Origin: an uncultured Ruminococcus sp.
GTDB lineage: Bacteria; Bacillota; Clostridia; Oscillospirales; Ruminococcaceae
Assembly (NCBI GenBank): GCA_902783235.1
Contig: CACZQG010000397.1
Location: 1-9,729 of the forward strand
Direction of reading: 5' to 3'
DNA length: 9,729 bases
Below, in pieces: positions 5,747-9,729 of this stretch. The notes under the pieces are model-generated. The model made no database searches. It was given only the letters and a program-made list of their open reading frames with translations, and had not been told where the DNA came from. A program made the translations under genes and the position numbers. Within the stretch, counting starts at the first letter, position 1; every line of letters begins with the position of its first letter.

Positions 5747-7201
5747 ATGTCTAAAAATTATGATGTTATAATAGCCGGAAGCGGAACAGCAGGTCTAAAC
5801 GCCGCAATTAATCTCCCTCCCGAAATGAAAATACTTGTACTGTCCAAAAGAGAGCTGATGCTTTGCAACTCAGCTCTGGCTCAGGGCGGTATAGCAGGAG
5901 TATACAACTCCCCGGAGGACGATAATGTCCAGCTTCATCAGAATGATACAATGATAGCAGGCGGATTTAAAAATAATACCGAAACTGTTCATATCCTTGT
6001 AACAGAGGCTGCCGATGCTATAGAGAATCTTATAAATCTGGGAGTTGATTTTGATAAGACTCCCGACGGCGAATATCACCGTACTCTTGAAGGCGGTCAC
6101 TGCCGTCACAGAATATTCCATCACAAGGATGCAACCGGCAGAGAGATCGTCAAAAAGCTGCTGGAAAAGGTGAAGACGCTCCCGAATGTGGATATTATGG
6201 AAAATACCTACCTTTGCGGTATAAAAAAGACATCCACCGGCTTTTCTGCCGACACTCTGTGCGGAGAGAACAGAAAAAGCTTCAACTGTCATTTTATGAT
6301 AATGGCTACAGGCGGTATAGGACGAGTATACGAGTTTACCACCAATTCGGCAATTGCTACCGGTGACGGTATAACCTTTGCCTATGAATTGGGCGCACAG
6401 ATAAAGAACCTGAGTCTTGTTCAGTTTCACCCTACAGCCTTCAACAACCGCCATACCCGTGAATGCTTCCTTATTTCCGAGGCGGTCAGAGGCGAAGGGG
6501 CGTATCTCCTGAATAAGGATGGAGAACGATTTATGCAGAACTACGACGAACGTCTGGAGCTTGCTCCCCGTGATGTGGTTTCCCACGCCATTATTGAGGA
6601 AAGCAGAAAGCTGGGTTCCACCGATTTTTATCTTGATATATCAAGAAAGGATCCGGAGTTCCTGAGAAACCGCTTCCCTATGATATATGAAAATCTGTTG
6701 AGTCAGGGCTATGACCTGACCCGGGACAAAATACCGGTATTTCCCTGTCAGCATTACCTTATGGGAGGTATAGATGTAAATAACTGCGCTCTTACCGAGA
6801 TCGAGGATCTGTATGCTGCCGGTGAATGCTCTCATACGGGAGTTCATGGCAACAACAGGCTGGCAAGCAATTCTCTCCTTGAAGCACTGGTATTCTCCAA
6901 AAGAGCTGCAATTGACATTGCAGGCAAGGCTGAGACCCATGCCAAGGATTTTGAAGACTATGAATTTACGCATGATGACAATGCCCGTCCAATTCCTCAC
7001 GGCTTCCGAACCGAAATACGCCATATAATGCAGCAAAGCTATTTTGTCATTCCCGATAAAAAAGCAGCCGTAGAGGGATTCCAGAGGATACAGGAGATCA
7101 AGCGTGAGCTTACAAGCGGCAACTATCTGGTAAACCGTGATTATATAGAAGCCAAGTCATTGGCTACAGTGGCATATCTGATACTGAAAGAGGTCATCTG
7201 A
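5747..7201 (+). CDS. nadB: L-aspartate oxidase
   Basis: A cytosolic FAD enzyme that oxidises L-aspartate to iminoaspartate, the first step of de novo NAD synthesis. The 484-residue product shows the dinucleotide-binding G-S-G-T-A-G (11-16), A-L-A-Q-G-G-I-A-G (44-52), E-G-G-H (115-118), Q-F-H-P-T-A-F (226-232), A-P-R-D-V-V-S (273-279), C-Q-H-Y-L-M-G-G-I-D (334-343) and G-N-N-R-L-A-S-N-S-L-L-E (368-379). Residues matching the E. coli active-site set E121, H244, R290, H351 and R386 are all present. The ATG at 5747 has a weak GGGA 6 bases upstream. A TTG at 5735, with AAAGGA just before it, would add four residues and cannot be excluded. The C-terminus stops at A-Y-L-I-L-K-E-V-I, where most relatives continue into an E-S-R-G-x-H segment, so the tail is short. 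nadC follows 111 bases downstream. Confidence 0.95.
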   Translation: MSKNYDVIIAGSGTAGLNAAINLPPEMKILVLSKRELMLCNSALAQGGIAGVYNSPEDDNVQLHQNDTMIAGGFKNNTETVHILVTEAADAIENLINLGVDFDKTPDGEYHRTLEGGHCRHRIFHHKDATGREIVKKLLEKVKTLPNVDIMENTYLCGIKKTSTGFSADTLCGENRKSFNCHFMIMATGGIGRVYEFTTNSAIATGDGITFAYELGAQIKNLSLVQFHPTAFNNRHTRECFLISEAVRGEGAYLLNKDGERFMQNYDERLELAPRDVVSHAIIEESRKLGSTDFYLDISRKDPEFLRNRFPMIYENLLSQGYDLTRDKIPVFPCQHYLMGGIDVNNCALTEIEDLYAAGECSHTGVHGNNRLASNSLLEALVFSKRAAIDIAGKAETHAKDFEDYEFTHDDNARPIPHGFRTEIRHIMQQSYFVIPDKKAAVEGFQRIQEIKRELTSGNYLVNRDYIEAKSLATVAYLILKEVI

Positions 7202-7214
7202 GTAAAAAAGCAGC

Positions 7215-7294
7215 TGCCGCATATGATCATTATGCGGCATTTATGCAATACTGCCATATGACCTGCAATGCTTGCCGCAGAACTGATCCGGCAA
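7215..7294 (+). promoter_or_regulatory. nadB-nadC intercistronic stem-loops with competing pairing
   Basis: Fourteen bases past the nadB stop, TGCCGCATA-TGATCAT-TATGCGGCA (7215-7239) forms a perfect 9-bp stem followed by only three T's. A second stem, TTGCCG (7272-7277) with CGGCAA (7289-7294), ends just before the nadC ribosome site AGGAGA. The arm TGCGGCA (7233-7239) can alternatively pair with TGCCGCA at 7273-7279, which would break both stems. Such mutually exclusive pairing could tune the ratio of NadC to NadB, act as an attenuator or a processing site, or be fortuitous. Confidence 0.5.
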
Positions 7295-7312
7295 AGAAAA
7301 AGGAGATAATTT

Positions 7313-8164
7313 ATGTTAAGTCAGAAATATATTGACGATATTATATATACCGCATTGGATGAGGATATAAACTACATCGATGTCACTACAGATAATCTTA
7401 TCTGCAATGAGGAACGCAGTGAAGCTATGCTCGTTGCCAAGGACAGCGGCATCATATGCGGCATTGATATCGCTGCCAGAGTGTTCGACCTGGCAGGAGG
7501 AGATGTGGAAAAGGAAATACTGGCGTGTGACGGCACCTACGTTCATACAGGGGATATCATCGCTAAATTCAGAGGCAGTACACGTACCCTTCTTAAAGGA
7601 GAGAGAACAGCACTGAATATTTTACAGCATATGTCCGGAGTAGCCACTGCTACCAACAAGTGTGTGCGTCTGGTGGAAGGCACAAAAGCACGCATAACCG
7701 ATACAAGAAAGACCCTTCCGGGACTGCGGCGGCTCCAGAAATACGCCGTTACTGTAGGAGGCGGCAAGAACCACCGCTACAACCTGTCCGACGGTGCAAT
7801 GCTGAAGGATAATCATATAGATGCCTACGGCTCCATCACCGCTGCTGTTTCCAGACTGCGTGAAAGAATGGGACATATGGTCAAGGTGGAGGTCGAGGTA
7901 CGCAACTTTGATGAATTACAGGAAGCACTGGACTGCGGCTGCGAGATAATAATGCTGGACAATATGTCTCTGAGAGATATGAAAATGGCAGTTTCCGTAG
8001 CAGGAGGAAAAGCGCTTCTGGAGGCTTCCGGAAATATAACATCTGAAAATATCCGTGAGGTTGCTGAAACAGGTGTGGATATAATCTCCCTGGGAGCTCT
8101 TACTCATTCCGTAAAGTGCTTTGACATCTCAATGAGAATAAAAGATGCTAAGGATAGTGAATAA
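7313..8164 (+). CDS. nadC: Nicotinate-nucleotide pyrophosphorylase (quinolinate phosphoribosyltransferase, carboxylating)
   Basis: Converts quinolinate and PRPP to nicotinate mononucleotide, CO2 and pyrophosphate in the cytosol, the third step of de novo NAD synthesis. The 283-residue product has the normal family length. Visible motifs are G-E-R-T-A-L-N-I-L-Q (96-105), T-R-K-T-L-P-G-L-R (131-139), G-G-G-K-N-H-R-Y-N-L (149-158), K-D-N-H (165-168), E-V-E-V (193-196), M-L-D-N-M (214-218) and A-S-G-N-I (238-242). They contain the basic substrate-binding residues (R98, R132, K133, H154, R155, K165) and acidic ones (E193/E195, D216) expected for the family. AGGAGA lies 7-8 bases before the ATG. 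It is the second gene of the operon, with the AI-2E-type gene starting 3 bases after its stop. Confidence 0.96.
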   Translation: MLSQKYIDDIIYTALDEDINYIDVTTDNLICNEERSEAMLVAKDSGIICGIDIAARVFDLAGGDVEKEILACDGTYVHTGDIIAKFRGSTRTLLKGERTALNILQHMSGVATATNKCVRLVEGTKARITDTRKTLPGLRRLQKYAVTVGGGKNHRYNLSDGAMLKDNHIDAYGSITAAVSRLRERMGHMVKVEVEVRNFDELQEALDCGCEIIMLDNMSLRDMKMAVSVAGGKALLEASGNITSENIREVAETGVDIISLGALTHSVKCFDISMRIKDAKDSE

Positions 8165-8167
8165 TAT

Positions 8168-9502
8168 ATGCGAAAAAAGTTTTCTTTAATGAAAAATCGC
8201 TTTGCAAGAATGATAATATTCTGCGGTGTTGTACTGATCGCAGTGGTATTTATCATATTGCGGTATGAGGGATTTTTTGAAATGATAGGCGGCTTTATCA
8301 GGATAATGAGGCCTGTCATTATCGGCGGAGTACTGGCATTCGCCCTGAACCGTCCTATGAATCACCTTCATATACTATACAAGCGGCTATTTGCCTGGGT
8401 ACGCTCCAAGACCTGCGGCAAATGCAAGGATAAGCCAAAAAAAGAACTGCAAATAAAGCATCTCAATATATTAAAATCCAAAAGAAAAAAAGAAGAACCC
8501 GGCAGAGCCCCCTTTGTTCTTGCCTGTGTCACCACCTATCTGCTGACTATAGCAATACTTGCGGCTATAATAGGATTCGTTATTCCTCAGCTTTATGACA
8601 GTATAAAACTTTTTGGCAGCAATCTCAACGGGTATATACACAATTTCAGACAGTTTCTGGAGGAAAACAAGCATAATATCGAAAGGGTACTGGGTAACAG
8701 TATAGACCTGGGAGATGTGATAGAAAAGGTCGCTGTAAAATTCCGGGACTTTATAGAAAATCTTGCAAAGGATATACCCAATATGCTCTCGGCAACCATG
8801 AGCTTCACCTCTGATATAATCGGCATATTGGTGGATATAGTTTTCGGCATAGCCTTTTCAGTATATATCCTTCTGGATAAGGAAAAGCTGAAAAAGAATG
8901 CCGGTGTCGTTGCAAGACTGGTAATAAGAGGAACACATTATGACCACTTTGAGAGGATCATCTCAATGGCATATACTACCTTTTCAAACTTTATCACCGG
9001 TCAGCTTATAGAGGCAGCCATAGTCGGAGGTCTGTGCTTTATGGGAATGCTGATAATCGGACTGGATTATGCTCCCCTTATAAGCGTTATAGTAGGCGTT
9101 ACAAATCTTATACCTATTGCCGGACCTATTATCGGTACTATACCGGGTGCCTTTATACTTCTCCTTATAAACCCAATGGATGCTTTATGGTTCGTTATAT
9201 ATATCATAATAATCCAGCAGCTTGACTGTAATTTCATTTACCCCAGAATAGTAGGCAACAAAGTGGGACTGCCTTCTCTGTGGGTGCTGTTCGCCATAAC
9301 CCTGGGGGGAGGTCTTGCCGGAGTTATAGGCATGATACTGGGAGTCCCCATACTCTCCATAATCTACGCCCTGTTAAGTGAAAAGTTCGAGGAAGCCAAG
9401 CTGAAAAAAGAGCAGGAAGAACAGCCAATGCAGGCTTCGTCTCCCAATGAGGAAGTACAGGAAAATGAAAAACAAAGCGTACAGGCTGAGGCAAAGGAAT
9501 AG
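8168..9502 (+). CDS. AI-2E/PerM-family membrane protein (DUF20)
   Basis: A 444-residue polytopic membrane protein of the AI-2E transporter (PerM/YtvI) superfamily. Helices are visible near 13-31, 44-60, 117-140, 213-236, 280-298, 301-320, 322-348 and 370-402. Family motifs include N-L-I-P-I-A-G-P-I-I-G (313-323), Q-Q-L-D-C-N-F-I-Y-P-R-I-V-G (350-363) and G-G-L-A-G-V-I-G-M-I-L-G-V-P-I (381-395). The loop between helices 2 and 3 (about 76-113) is unusually Lys-rich and holds a C-G-K-C pair (83-86). The tail after 404 is a charged Glu/Lys/Gln stretch. The ATG lies 3 bases after the nadC stop and its only ribosome-like sequence, AAGGA (8150-8154), is 13 bases upstream, so translation is probably coupled to nadC. 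Members of this superfamily export varied substrates, including ions, and the label AI-2 exporter should not be taken literally. Confidence 0.9.
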   Translation: MRKKFSLMKNRFARMIIFCGVVLIAVVFIILRYEGFFEMIGGFIRIMRPVIIGGVLAFALNRPMNHLHILYKRLFAWVRSKTCGKCKDKPKKELQIKHLNILKSKRKKEEPGRAPFVLACVTTYLLTIAILAAIIGFVIPQLYDSIKLFGSNLNGYIHNFRQFLEENKHNIERVLGNSIDLGDVIEKVAVKFRDFIENLAKDIPNMLSATMSFTSDIIGILVDIVFGIAFSVYILLDKEKLKKNAGVVARLVIRGTHYDHFERIISMAYTTFSNFITGQLIEAAIVGGLCFMGMLIIGLDYAPLISVIVGVTNLIPIAGPIIGTIPGAFILLLINPMDALWFVIYIIIIQQLDCNFIYPRIVGNKVGLPSLWVLFAITLGGGLAGVIGMILGVPILSIIYALLSEKFEEAKLKKEQEEQPMQASSPNEEVQENEKQSVQAEAKE

Positions 9503-9729
9503 CAGCGACTCGCTTTGATGCCGTAATATCCTGCGGCAAATACTATTGCTCCCCCCAGCTAAACCTTGCCAACAATACTTACCGGATAGTAATTTTCTCT
9601 TTCTTCGTCTTTGGGGCAACGGTCAATTGGTGAAGCAATAATAACACGGAAATCAATTTTAGTAAGCAATTTGTAATAAACTATGAATTACTTAAATACA
9701 AAAGTTTAGGTCAAGCCTTTTCAAAGGCT
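9503..9729. other. Terminal non-coding stretch
   Basis: After the AI-2E-type gene there is no rightward gene. A weak hairpin TGCCG/CGGCA lies around 9520-9537 with no T-run, so no clear terminator is seen. The stretch contains the minus-strand protein-like fragment at 9559-9687, and a perfect hairpin AGCCTTT-TC-AAAGGCT (9714-9729) at the very edge that resembles the motif at 1791-1822. Confidence 0.5.
9559..9687 (-). pseudogene. Protein-like fragment on the minus strand, possible gene remnant
   Basis: A 42-codon open stretch on the minus strand ends with TAG at 9561-9559. It contains D-F-R-V-I-I-A-S-P-I-D-R-C and D-E-E-R-E-N-Y-Y-P-V-S-I-V-G-K, a composition more like real protein than random reading. 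Beyond the TAG the same frame continues with a hydrophobic L-G-G-A-I-V-F-A-A-G-Y-Y-G-I. Upstream it is blocked by TAA at 9690-9688. There is no ATG or GTG; the only possible start is TTG at 9669 with no ribosome site. I do not recognise the family. It could be a decayed gene or chance. Confidence 0.25.

Noticed and set aside
5870..6586. Long 238-codon open frame antisense to nadB
   Set aside because: It lies wholly within the strongly supported nadB coding sequence, has no ribosome site, and its translation shows no domain. It is a by-product of nadB codon usage.
7196..7312. Frameshift extending NadB into the spacer (alternate frame reads E-R-G-H then stays open)
   Set aside because: The resemblance to E-S-R-G-x-H is four residues only, the following residues do not match the family, and the stretch is occupied by a perfect hairpin. 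A genuine short C-terminus is simpler.
1..9729. CRISPR array, tRNA, rRNA, transposase, integrase or phage gene
   Set aside because: No regularly spaced short repeats, no cloverleaf or rRNA signature, and no recombinase motifs were seen on either strand.

Overview
The window looks like chromosomal DNA of a low-to-moderate G+C Gram-positive gut bacterium, most likely a Ruminococcus or a close relative in the Oscillospiraceae. This rests on strong AAGGAGG-type ribosome sites, TTGACA/TATAAT-type promoters with 17-18 bp spacers, A/T-ending codons mixed with AGA and ATA, and pairing of YdbS/YdbT-like membrane proteins with AGCS and AI-2E family transporters. The genus is inferred from general impression, not from a marker gene.

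Layout. On the minus strand are aspartate kinase (92-1423) and an AGCS-family sodium:amino-acid symporter (1856-3139). They form two transcription units separated by a strong bidirectional terminator (1658-1691), which lies between two copies of a 37-bp direct repeat. From about 3157 everything reads rightward. First come two bacterial PH-domain (bPH2/DUF304) membrane proteins, a short YdbS-like one (3253-3678) and a long YdbT-like one (3924-5420). A non-coding stretch with three stem-loops follows. Then comes an apparent operon of L-aspartate oxidase nadB (5747-7201), nicotinate-nucleotide pyrophosphorylase nadC (7313-8164) and an AI-2E/PerM-family membrane protein (8168-9502). The last 227 bases hold no gene I can name, only a protein-like fragment on the minus strand.

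How the genes work together. NadB and NadC are the first and third steps of de novo NAD synthesis from aspartate. The middle enzyme, quinolinate synthase NadA, is not in the window. Aspartate kinase draws on the same aspartate pool for the lysine, threonine and methionine pathways. The PH-domain pair is a membrane complex of unknown biochemical role. The AGCS symporter imports alanine or glycine with sodium.

The most unusual content is between the genes. A 221-base element (3682-3902) is closed by 15-nt inverted ends, has competing internal helices, and sits between the two PH-domain genes, which in related bacteria normally abut. There is also an intercistronic region between nadB and nadC where one strand can pair with either of two partners, a nadB leader with two stem-loops, and a set of short repeats. 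These are read from base pairing by eye; no family search or folding program was run.
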